From positions 1,302,001 to 1,366,000 of the forward strand of contig CM074136.1 of NCBI GenBank assembly GCA_037178625.1: DNA of 64,000 nt. The letters are read 5' to 3'. Source of the DNA: Skeletonema tropicum. Lineage: Eukaryota > Bacillariophyta > Thalassiosirophyceae > Thalassiosirales > Thalassiosiraceae. Positions 34,091 through 43,056 of this stretch are shown here, piece by piece. The stretch's first letter is position 1. Each line of letters opens with the position of its first letter. The notes under the pieces were generated by a model that was given only the letters and a program-made list of their open reading frames with translations, searched no databases and had not been told where the DNA came from. Position numbers and translations under genes: made by a program.

Positions 34091-34594
34091 TCATCTTCTC
34101 CTTACCCCTATCCACATAGACGCAGATTGGCTCAAGTGGCAAAGGTTGCGCCGCCATTCCTGCGTTCGGATCAACGTGTAAATCGCTAGTTTTGCGCCAG
34201 ATTCACACTGTTCATTCAACTGTTCAGGCCTAGACAGCTCCTCCCACACCAAATGGTCGAGTTTATGGGCCGAGACATGAGAAAATACTGTGCTGAAGGT
34301 TAGAGACCTGCAATGGATCATGATATTTTTGAGTATATCTGAATGCCGGCAACTCGACGGGATACGATGCGGAGGCATGTTTTCCACATTATTGAGAGCC
34401 CCCAAGCAATCAGAATAGATCTGGGCAGAACCAGACAGCGTTGGTTTCAGTTTGTTCACAGCTAATAGGATGAGATGAATAGCGAGTAATCCCAAAAGCT
34501 CCCCATGATATGCACAAGTCTTCTGTGGATGGAGTATGTAGAACTTCTCAAGTGTTGATGTCGTAAAACGTCGCAAAGTAAAAGAATCTGGCAT
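34091..34594 (-). CDS. RNase H-like domain of the retroelement
   Basis: 167 residues with RNase H-like blocks: AYHGELLGLLAIHLILLAVN (the Glu helix), AQIYSDCLGALNNV (the Asp strand), TFSTVFSHVSAHKLDHLVWE (His and Asp near the active site), then LNEQCESGAKLAI, where the usual Asp is Glu or Ser. The first catalytic Asp would lie upstream of the ORF start and is not visible. It would degrade RNA in RNA-DNA hybrids if active. The fragment is probably inactive. Confidence 0.6.
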   Translation of the reverse strand: MPDSFTLRRFTTSTLEKFYILHPQKTCAYHGELLGLLAIHLILLAVNKLKPTLSGSAQIYSDCLGALNNVENMPPHRIPSSCRHSDILKNIMIHCRSLTFSTVFSHVSAHKLDHLVWEELSRPEQLNEQCESGAKLAIYTLIRTQEWRRNLCHLSQSASMWIGVRRR

Positions 34595-35010
34595 CCTACT
34601 TGGTATGATCTACTTATTTACTTAAAATCGAGCAAGCTGACGCTGACACTACACTCTACATCTTGTCTAACATATTCACATCACCATACAGACATTCCAT
34701 CACAATACTCTTCCTCCCATGTTCATGTTGTTGAACCCCGACCATCCATGGAAATGCGATCTGACGAGCGCGAGTGTATCCTCGTCAGCACCAAACGAAG
34801 CAAAGCCCGTCCGATGAAAAGTGTCCATATTATGCATCACTAGATAGGCATTCAGGCATTTGCATGTGACTTGTAGATGCACTTCTTTACCACCAACCGT
34901 TTCAGTCTATATATAGGTCGAGGGGAAGGCACTCATCTGCATCCAAAGCAGGCTCAGTAAAGTTTGAAGTCCAGCAAACTTTCACTCTGCTGAGAATTAA
35001 TAGGTCAAAC
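34595..35010. other. Spacer before MITE copy A; no gene recognised
   Basis: A minus frame at 34700-34882 (MHLQVTCKCLNAYL...) has no family motif. It may be more retroelement remnant. Confidence 0.35.
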
Positions 35011-35123
35011 ACCCTACATAAGGTCTTCTGTCATACATGGGAGTCCTCTTCAGAGGGACTCTGCACTTGTGCTGAGTCCTCCAAGTGACTCAGACAGGTG
35101 TCTGAAGATCCTATGTAGGGTGG
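35011..35123 (+). mobile_element. MULE-like MITE, best-preserved copy A
   Basis: A 113-bp element with terminal inverted repeats: it opens ACCCTACATAAGGTCTTC and closes GAAGATCCTATGTAGGGT. A 9-bp direct repeat, AGGTCAAAC, flanks it (35002-35010 and 35124-35132). The interior is itself a hairpin (GGACTCTGCAC and GTGCTGAGTCC). Non-coding. Confidence 0.85.
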
Positions 35124-35363
35124 AGGTCAAACGCGTTTCTCAAATCGAGGGGGTAATCCCCTTTATCTTGGTTCATCCAGACACTTTTAGTGCTGCTTTT
35201 CCTAGATCTGTGCTTTTTTATGTACCTGGAACCTGGAATCTCTTCCTTATTCGTGAATTTGTGAATTTACCACATCTCACATCATCCACCATCCACAACA
35301 TTTCGATTCAAAAAACGGCCGGCAACCACAAGCCACAAGATAGACGAAGAAGAACATGAAGCA

Positions 35364-36273
35364 ATGGGCCACCCTACAGATATCTTCCTCTCGATGCCAG
35401 GCGAAGGCTTTATCTGTGCGATTTGCCACGAAGTTCTAAAAGGCGCTTCGTGTTTCAAAGAGTGCGGCCATTCATTCTGCGAAGGAATGCATCACGTTGT
35501 CGACGGACCAGCCCAACCCCACCTGCCCCACCTGTCGTGAACCTGTACACACTGGTTGCAATCCCAACTATACGTTGAGGGACATCATCGATAAGTTGGA
35601 GGTGAGGTGTCCTGAAGAATTGGAGGAGCGACCTGCGAAGAGATTTAAGACGACGGGAGAAAATAATAGCGAAGACGGCGAAGGCGCCGACGATAATAAT
35701 TATTCTGGATGTCAGTGGAGAGGCACCATCAACGATTTGAAGAATCATATTGCTAATGAGTGCTTATTGGCAACTATTGCGTGCGGGGTAGAGGGCTGCA
35801 AACACACATGTCGGAGGAAAGACATGGAGGCCCATCGATCGAGTCAGGAGGGTATTATGAGTCACATGGAGTTAAAATATGAAAACAAATTGAAGGCCAT
35901 GGAGATGAAGTATGAGAGCAAGTATCAGATGATGAATGATAGGATAATTGTCCTTGAGAAGAAAGCAAATCTTTGCTTTAATTTGCAGTGCAGCCTTCCA
36001 CAGAGAGAGATTAAACGCGGCTGCTTGTATTGCACTCGTTGCGGGGTCGCCAATTACTGCTCTCGTGCTTGCCAGACGTCTGACTGGCGAAATCACCAGG
36101 AGTATTGTAATCGAAATGTGAGGAGGGCGGACATTGAAGTTAGGGCGGAAAGGCGACCTGCTGGTGCCAACGGTGGGATTGACATTCCTGATGTTGTGAC
36201 AAGAAGAGGGGGGGATGGTAATCCTAATTGTTCTGTATTCTGGGGGTGCTCAATACAGGATTCTGCTGAATGA
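35364..36273 (+). CDS. RING finger/TRAF-type zinc finger/MYND protein, one frame break
   Basis: From ATG 35364 the protein reads FICAICHEVLKGASC and KECGHSFC, which are the first RING ligands. The frame then slips by one G at about 35481 (GCGAAGGAATGC). The next frame supplies ECITLSTDQPNPTCPTCREP, completing a C3HC4 RING. A TRAF-type zinc region follows (CQWRGTINDLKNHIANECLL and CGVEGCKHTCRRKDMEAH), then a coiled coil (KYENKLKAMEMKYESKYQMM), then a MYND finger (CTRCGVANYCSRACQTSDWR with HQEYC). RING plus TRAF zinc fingers suggests an E3 ubiquitin ligase; MYND would add a docking surface. The tail frame ends at 36271-36273, but the next reading frame continues into RPA32C-like domains, so the true C-terminus may be longer. 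A one-base indel or pseudogenisation explains the RING break. Confidence 0.7.
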
Positions 36274-37007
36274 TGCCATCTTTAGAGCTATCAGAGGTCA
36301 AATTGGTGAGTTTTATCAAATGTTTGAGATGCATTTTACTTGGATTAAATCTCATAATATTGCTGTTTATTTCATCTCTTTTGTTAGAAAACACTGGGGA
36401 CAGTGATACTGGTGCTCATGTGAATGAAATCATGGCCTCGTTGCGAGCAGATGGATTTTCTGAGGTTGAAGTTAGCAGTGCATTGAATCGTCTTTCTAAC
36501 GACGGAATTGTCTACACAACCATTGACGAACATCACTTTAATCTAGCTGACGCTGACACAAGTACCTCGCCAGTGGCACCGGGGGGGAGCATACGCTCAC
36601 GTTATGCTTATGGAAATAGTTTGAACGATGCGATAATTCGAGTTCTCAGAGATCTGGGAGGTAAGATATGTGCAGTGTGCTGCCCGTTTGGTCTACACTC
36701 ATGTCATGCTGATCTACTTTACTCACACCTGATACCAATTATAATCTTTCTCGCCGTTTCAGCCCAATCTGAGGACGGCGTCAATATCTTGGACATCGTA
36801 GCAGAATTGGCACTGGAGGGAAATTACCATGAGCTTGATTGTAGAGCGGCTTTGAATCATCTTATGAACGAAGGACATATTTATTCGACGATAGATGATG
36901 ACCACTTCCAATGGTCCGGAATATCCCCCTCACTACGTTGGTACGATGACCACGAGATAAGTCTTTCGGGAGACGCGCATCCACATTCAAATTCAATTCG
37001 AAGATGA
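36232..37007 (+). CDS. Two RPA32 C-terminal-like winged-helix repeats, probably the end of the RING gene
   Basis: Three exons: to 36305, 36388-36660 and 36763-37007 (introns 82 and 102 nt). Each repeat starts with LNDAI-type helix (LNDAIFRAIRGQ; LNDAIIRVLRDLG), interrupted by an intron at the same place, then has a helix-turn-helix and a wing: ALNRLSNDGIVYTTIDEHHF and ALNHLMNEGHIYSTIDDDHF. The latter matches the C-terminal winged helix of replication protein A 32 kDa subunit, which binds repair proteins. Here it occurs twice and without the RPA OB fold. No ATG start is convincing. The frame is one base off the RING/MYND frame near a seven-G run (about 36209), so one gene with an indel is the simplest reading. 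The identical intron positions in both repeats point to an exon duplication. Confidence 0.6.
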
Positions 37008-37497
37008 GCACTATGTACCTGCACATGGGGAAATGATCTGTAGGGGGGGGCAGTCGATGACACTTGAAGGCTCTGATGAATTCGTAGAGAGAGAAAATCG
37101 ATTAAGAATAGATGTAGGCGTAGGAAGAATCTCTTAGTCTTCTTGTCCCGGGAAGATCTTTGTTCCCTTAGGATAGGCTGGTCACTTATTTATAGTAGAA
37201 TTAAGTGAGCGATGAAGCAATAGCAACATTATTGTCTCTTCTTTATTGTTGTTGGATCTTCGATAAGTTGCGAGAGAGATCTTTTCAATTCGTTCGATCG
37301 TGCGAACCCCTATGTAACAATTGTGCAGTGCATGCATGTCATTTGCATAGCGTGACAAAAAATAATGTGTCTTCCACCTGGAATCAAATTATTTGACCAA
37401 ATCAATCAAGCAAAGTGACTAAGCAAGATGAAGAGGAGAAGTTGCAGTACACACTCTTGTTCTGGGTAATAGCGTTACATACCTTACCAAAGTTACA
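37008..37497. other. Spacer; nothing recognised
   Basis: Contains a G8 run near 37043 and short plus-strand frames without motifs. It includes the 5' flank of the plastid protein gene. Confidence 0.4.
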
Positions 37498-39022
37498 ATG
37501 CCTTCGGTTTTATCATCAATTTCTCTGCTGGTGGTGGCGGCGTCATGCTATCATCAGTCTGCGGAAGCGTTTTCGGCATCTTCAAATCGACGTCAGCTCG
37601 TAAACCATCAGATTTGCAACTCTGCCCTCTTTGCTCATGCTTCACAAGATAATGTCAGGACTTGTGATGAGGACGACAATAGTGAACCAATTCAGAATAA
37701 CGGCAGTCAGGTAAATCGACGAGAGGCCCTCCGATCAGCTCTTACCGGAGCTGCACTAGCCACGTCATCCACTATCATCACACCCTCTACCGCCAACGCC
37801 CTTTCCTTGCCCAACCCATTTGCACCGGCCTACTCCCAATCCAACAACGGCCGCTACATTCCAGGAAAACGTTGCACGGCCTACCTCGTCGATGCGACTA
37901 TTCCCCCCTCACTCATCCCTTACCGTGCCTCACGTGAGGCGGCAATACTCAAAAATCTAGGAATGGGTTATGGAACACCCAAAGCACCTTTTATTGAAGA
38001 TGATATCACTCTAAATAACATGATGAATAAGGCTGTATTTGGGAGTATCAATGCAGTGAATAACGCCGTGGGAGGAGGTGCTGACATGGATAAAAAGGGC
38101 GAGAACTATCAGAGTTTCATCTTTCTGGGTGCCAATTTTGATGATACCTATACTGCTGCCGCCGCCGGCGAAGGAGGAGATGCTCAATTAGCTGTGGGAT
38201 TGTTGGAAGATATTTGCAAACCCAAGGAACGCATTGGTAATACTGCAATTGGATTGTCATTTTGCCCACAGAGTTGTCAAGATTTCTTAGATCAGTATGT
38301 CAATGGAGGTAGCGAGAGTGCTTTGTTGGAAGGGTTGAAGGGTAAGGGAGTTGACGAGCAATTGACCATGGCCCATTTGCCAATCTTGAGATTTGCACAA
38401 AAGAAACGATTATCACTACTAGCATTGGCACCGGAGGCGCAAGATTTGGACACTGTTAGAAAGGGTGGATTGCAAACACTCGATCCAGAGAGGAGAGAAA
38501 CTTATGTGGCCGATGCTCAGGGATTCATTGCATTAACTCAAGATCCAAAGTTCAGATTGTACACAGAGAAGAGTTTATTCAAAGACTTTACAGCCATCCT
38601 CGGCTGCTGTGGCAAGTGATGCTAGCGCAGCCAAGGTAGAGCAAGGAAATTACTTTGCAGAAAAGATTTTAGTTCATGAGGCATGTGCCACTTGCATTAG
38701 TAAATGGGCAACGTCCCGTCCGAATTCGTTGGTGATCACTATTGCACCCATTTCGGATGTTAGATTTCTAGGAGGGATCAATGGCAGGGTGCCTCGAATC
38801 TCTCAATTCTTAAATAAGGAGAGTTTGGTTGATGAGGAAGCTGTGACGACGATTCTGTTGAATCCGAATGCCAAGGAGACCTTATCAGAGAGTAAATGGT
38901 TGCGACTTGAGATCGGAACAAGTCCGGATAATTGGGCATATCAGACGAAGGTGGCAGATTATTTATGGTTCTCGAGTATGCCAAAGGTGAACATGCTTCC
39001 TAGGATGATGAATGAGCAGTAA
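37498..39022 (+). CDS. Thylakoid-lumen ChaN-like protein with Tat signal, one frame break
   Basis: Residues 1-25 form a signal peptide ending AEAF-SAS, the diatom plastid motif. A transit region follows. Then NRREALRSALTGAALATSST and a TANALS cleavage site form a twin-arginine thylakoid signal, so the mature protein should lie in the lumen. The mature part (CTAYLVDATIPPSLIPYRAS, SFCPQSCQDFLDQYVNGG, LPILRFAQKKRLSLLALAPE) resembles ChaN/Haem_bd_ChaN proteins (IPR family of iron/haem-related lipoproteins), a weak similarity. A second frame, beginning PSSAAVASDASAAKVEQGNY, continues the protein to 39022 (KWLRLEIGTSPDNWAYQTKV). The two frames overlap around 38590-38608, so a one-base indel separates them; no intron was found. 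The start is the first ATG of the signal peptide. Confidence 0.65.
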
Positions 39023-39339
39023 CATGGAATAATTCACACTATCTCTTACCTTAGATGGTTCCCGTGCTTAGATACACGTATGTAGGTTAGAGTATGTATG
39101 GTACGATAAAATGAATCATGTAACTTCATGATTGAAGTGATGAAGAATACCCATACGATCATGTCATAAAACAAAACTTTCTTAGCAGACGACCTCCAGC
39201 GCTTGCTGAAGACGGCACTCTAATCTACACGACGACGGCGGCGGCGGAGAGTTGAATTTCTCTCCTGAAACACTACTTTTGCTCCCTACTTTACGCTTGA
39301 AAGGCCTATTTGTTCCCTCTCTACTGATCCGACTGAAAC
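39023..39339. other. Spacer; nothing recognised
   Basis: A short GGCGGC run lies near 39235-39245. No gene or repeat recognised. Confidence 0.4.
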
Positions 39340-41160
39340 ATGAATGCTTTACTACAAGAATTAGGCAAGCTTACGACACGGGGGAGAGCTTTGTGGGTTG
39401 GAGTATGTTTAGGTAGCGTCGTCTTGTTGTGCTTTGGGGTGTTTGGCCTCGTTACTCAGGAGAAGAATGCGAATGCGTTCGCAGATTTCCGCACCGACGG
39501 AGGCGTAGACGTAGACGATGACTTTAGTACATACTTCCCTACAAGTTCAAACTCGCCAACACTCTCACCATCCGAGATTATAACACATGATGCAGACACG
39601 CTCCTCCCGACTGCATCCGCAACTGCACGTGCAGAACCTTCAGAACAGCCAGTCCCATCTCCACTGTCTTTTCGACCATCCATGCAGACAGATTTTCCAT
39701 CAAGGGAGCCAAGCCAAGCCAAATGCCATCCCAATCCACCACAACGATGTCACCGACAATGTCACCGACAGGACCACCATCACTTCCACCGAGTATCTTT
39801 CCGACTACACAACCTACGCATATTCCTACGTCGAGCGCTCCAAGTACGACCCCCACTCGGAGCTCTCGCCCTTCCACGACAAACATGCCTACACAAGCAC
39901 CTCTATTTCCAACTCATGACGAGCCTAACCAACCTGTCCCATCATTCTTCAATTACAACATCAGCAAAGGCTCACGATTTGGCCCACAAAGTTGGAATAA
40001 TGTCACCGTATTGAACTCGACTGAGAATTACTGGCAGGAGTTTGGATTCGTTGCGAGTGAATGCAGCAAAGGAGCACAGAGTCCGATTGATGTTTGCACG
40101 CAGCCCGTGAAGCACTGTGAAGAATTCCACGAGTTTCGTGCAAAGGTAAATATCTATTATTGAGAATTTGTTAACTTTCGTGCCATTTTATCTAACGCTT
40201 TATTCTTGCATTGCCTGTCGTCCACAGACAGGCGACTATAAGATTAGCAGCGAGGCCATCGATACACAGATTCTGCCCAATAAACTGCGTGCTGTCATGA
40301 TGAGAAGAGTTGGAGACGAACCTGACCCTCCTCATGTAGATTTCAGCGGAATCGGCTATGCCAGCTTAGATTTATTGAATATTGATATCAAGATTCCGGC
40401 AGAGCATCTTGTCTGCGGTGAAAGATATGATGGAGAGATGCAATACTATTTCTTCCATCCGGTTTTGAAGAAGCTCATAGCTGTCTCGTGGCTTTTTGAA
40501 GCGGATAAACTTGCCAACAAACATTTACAGCTGTTGATAGATAGATTCCAGCAAGTTTACGACGACAACGAAAAGTCTTGTGCGGCTAACGCTACTGCTG
40601 TTCGGAATCTAAGTGACACATCTGCTGGTCATGAATCATCGACCTCCAACCGTGCTCGCGGCAGCTCTCGTAATAGACACATGAAGAAAGTGCGAGAGCC
40701 TGTTTGGGATCCATTCCACTCTGATATTCAACGAACGATTCATTTTTGGGGATACAGAGGATCTCTTACCGAGCCTCCCTGCTCTCCAGATTCCGTTCTG
40801 TGGCGGATTATGGACGTTCCAGTGCCCATTTCCAACGATCAATTGTTGCAAATGAAGAACATTCTCTTTAACAACCACGATGGGGAATCTTGTGCGTTTA
40901 CTAGCACTCATTACAAAGGAAGCGTTGCTCGACCTATTTCAAAGAGCATACGCTACTACAAATGCACTAGAAGTGACTACGTGAGTGACGATGAGAGAGA
41001 TTTGTGTGGTGACATGGGATGTCAACTCCCTTTTGGCAAGGATTTAGATCATTACTTTGATCCGATTGTTTATGTAACTGGTCCCCCCAGTGAATCTCCA
41101 ACATCGTTGCCATCTATCATTTCATCCGAAGATCGTGTCATTGAGGGAGAACATGCTTGA
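39340..41160 (+). CDS. Membrane-anchored alpha-carbonic-anhydrase-like protein lacking zinc ligands
   Basis: Exons 39340-40145 and 40228-41160 (82-nt intron). The N-terminus has one membrane segment (LWVGVCLGSVVLLCFGVFGL), so the enzyme-like domain is extracytoplasmic, followed by a Pro/Ser/Thr-rich stalk of about 130 residues. Within the stalk the frame slips once, near 39705-39725, at a repeated CCAAG. The domain then follows: GAQSPIDVCTQ, HVDFSGIGYASL, PAEHLVCGERYDGEM, and HFWGYRGSLTEPPCSPDSVLW. These are alpha-CA landmarks (the second Cys, the GSLTEPPC block and the Thr-rich loop). Aligned on PxEH and GxxYxxEM, the three zinc histidines become Asp, Lys and Gln. This points to a non-catalytic CA-related protein or a changed metal site. 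Carbon-concentrating or cell-wall roles are speculative. Confidence 0.8.
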
Positions 41161-42126
41161 GGATCATTGTACATCTGAGTATTTGACGACAACATTCACT
41201 TTCGACTTGCGGCTGAGAAATAGAATAGAATAGCATAGCTGCAGAAGTGTGCTGCTATCTCGAATCATATCTCGAATCAATGATTCGCGCAGAAATGAAT
41301 TGAAGGCGTTCTCTCTCTCTCTCTAGAGAACGTTTTAAGTTGAGAGGGTCTTAGTCTTAGGTTATTTAGTAAGAATGTTAGTAACGAGTTCGAAGCATTC
41401 GTCCTTCCATCTTATCTGTTTCTGTGGCCCCTGCCTTAAGTATCAACTCTCAACCTTTCTTCATCTTCAAACCGTTGGTAACATCCACCACACTAGCTAC
41501 ATTCCACGCCATCTACCAAAATCAATGTCAACAAGTACATAATGCTTATCAGGATATCCGATGCTGTAATTCACTGTACATTTCGTATATTCTGACCTTT
41601 GCGTAGACCACATTAATTAAACGCACCTCCTGTTTTATTCCCTCACCTCTAGCCCTAGCATCTAGGAAAGGGGGGCAGAGTCTGTACTTATATCGCTTTC
41701 AGGGCAGCACCAACACCAGACGCTTTTCGATGCTTCATTTTACCTTCATTACAAGCCCGAGCGTTTGGATTGGCCTGAGCAGTTTCCATGGAAGTCCTGT
41801 TGTACCAATGCGGTCCTCATTTTCTTCTCCTTTTGTTCTTGGCAATAGTAGCTGGTACTTACTCTGGTATTATTGTGCCGGGATTCCCCATTATAGCTGT
41901 GCATGATGAGATAGATGGCTGGAAGTGGGTGCCAGCGACTTCACATTCACAGCCAGATTAGGCCTGGAGAATCAAGAACTCGCAACAATTTTATGCAAGA
42001 TGCAGTTCGATTGATTTTGTCCTTTCTGAAACACACTGCGTCTTATTCACCGTTGCTACATCGAGATTTTGAATTTGTATGGCTTCATCGATGTTGATGG
42101 CAATGGCAGCATCGGCCGCAGAAGTA
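41161..42126. other. Spacer; one possible small ORF
   Basis: A CTCTCTCTCTCTCTAGAGA motif lies near 41311. ORFs at 41424-41606 and 41915-42097 have no motif. The only plausible product is the 57-residue frame at 41788-41961. Confidence 0.4.
41788..41961 (+). CDS. Possible 57-residue membrane or secreted peptide
   Basis: ATG-started frame with a strong hydrophobic stretch (HFLLLLFLAIVAGTYSG) near the start and a polar tail (WKWVPATSHSQPD). It looks like a signal-peptide protein, but no family is recognised and chance is possible. Confidence 0.25.
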   Translation: MEVLLYQCGPHFLLLLFLAIVAGTYSGIIVPGFPIIAVHDEIDGWKWVPATSHSQPD

Positions 42127-42279
42127 TTAACGCATGTTGTCCGCGTCACTCCAAATTTCCACCATGAAGTACTTATCAGCTGATACGTCGCGAGGGGCAT
42201 GTGCCAAATTAAGCTCTACGTGACCAGGTAGACTCTGCATAGCTTTTCCAACATCTCGTCGCTCAAAGCTAGAATGCTC

Positions 42280-42288
42280 GTCTTGGAG
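42280..42288. repeat. Target-site duplication of the LTR element (left; right copy 46568-46576)
   Basis: The nine bases GTCTTGGAG lie directly before the 5' LTR and directly after the 3' LTR. Confidence 0.85.
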
Positions 42289-42672
42289 TGTCGTGGTCAG
42301 CTGCATCTGATGGTCTGACGTCACGACTACCGTTAGTGACTCTATCCGGGTTTAGGCGTGACACCTTAAATCAGTCATTGACGCGATCATTCCTTTGGAT
42401 GATCATGCCTTTGATGCCTCTTTTGTTTGGCGGAAGTCCAAGTAGTCGAAGTGTACTGTTGACGCTTTGCTCACTTATTCTCTGTCAGTGAAACATCTCT
42501 CTAGTTTACATCAAGTTTTAACAATAAATACCTCTTTTCTTGGTGGATCTACTCTTCTATTCATCGATAAGTCACTAGCTGACGAGTGGCAACTGTCACC
42601 AAAACCGTCCAGTACCGATAGGTCACTGGAGCTGTGGGAAGGAGCATCCACGGCAAGTAGCGATCTATCACA
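42289..42672 (+). repeat. 5' LTR
   Basis: 384 bp, TGTCGTGG...CTATCACA. Contains AATAAATACC near 42526, a possible polyadenylation region. Confidence 0.9.
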
Positions 42673-43056
42673 GGTTATAGTAGCCCAACTACGCTTTCTT
42701 GGTGTATAAGGTTGCTATTTCCTCGTCAGCTTTTGGTATCTCTTCGAATGCCCTGAGCTATCTTCGTTTGCTGCCCATCGCAACAACCCCATCGACTTCT
42801 CTCCGTTGTTTGGTCGGCTTGATCACCCGCCTCCTTCGTTGGTAGTCACCCTAAGTTTTCACCCAGTTAAGTTTTGAACATTCCTCCGAAGTTTGCGTGC
42901 TAGCTACACCTCGTTCGGAGTACATTGGCCCCTGAAGGATTCATCATCGTCAAGTTCAGTTGTGCCGGCTAGATTCCATTGCGTCAAAAGCCACCCGCTA
43001 GATTCCATTGTGTCAAAAGCATATAAGTAAGTAGATTCGCCTCTGCACCGTTAACA

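Larger units (their letters stand above)
31969..34594 (-). mobile_element. 3' part of a diatom RNase H retroelement, disrupted
   Basis: Three minus-strand frames read in order: RNase H-like (34594-34091), a short Cys/His-containing segment (33851-33636: SGCTSCAHVLMCEEEDRVKC, then NLQSWLECHTIPK), and a C-terminal domain (32541-31969). This order is what I know from diatom LINE-like elements (RT, RNase H, HVxxC segment, C-terminal domain). No reverse transcriptase is present in the window, so the element is 5' truncated or its RT part lies outside. A 645-bp tandem duplication separates the second and third pieces. Non-coding sequence in it further disrupts the reading frame. Confidence 0.6.

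Noticed and set aside
40636..40911. Minus-strand 91-residue frame
   Set aside because: Antisense shadow of the carbonic-anhydrase-like domain; no motif.
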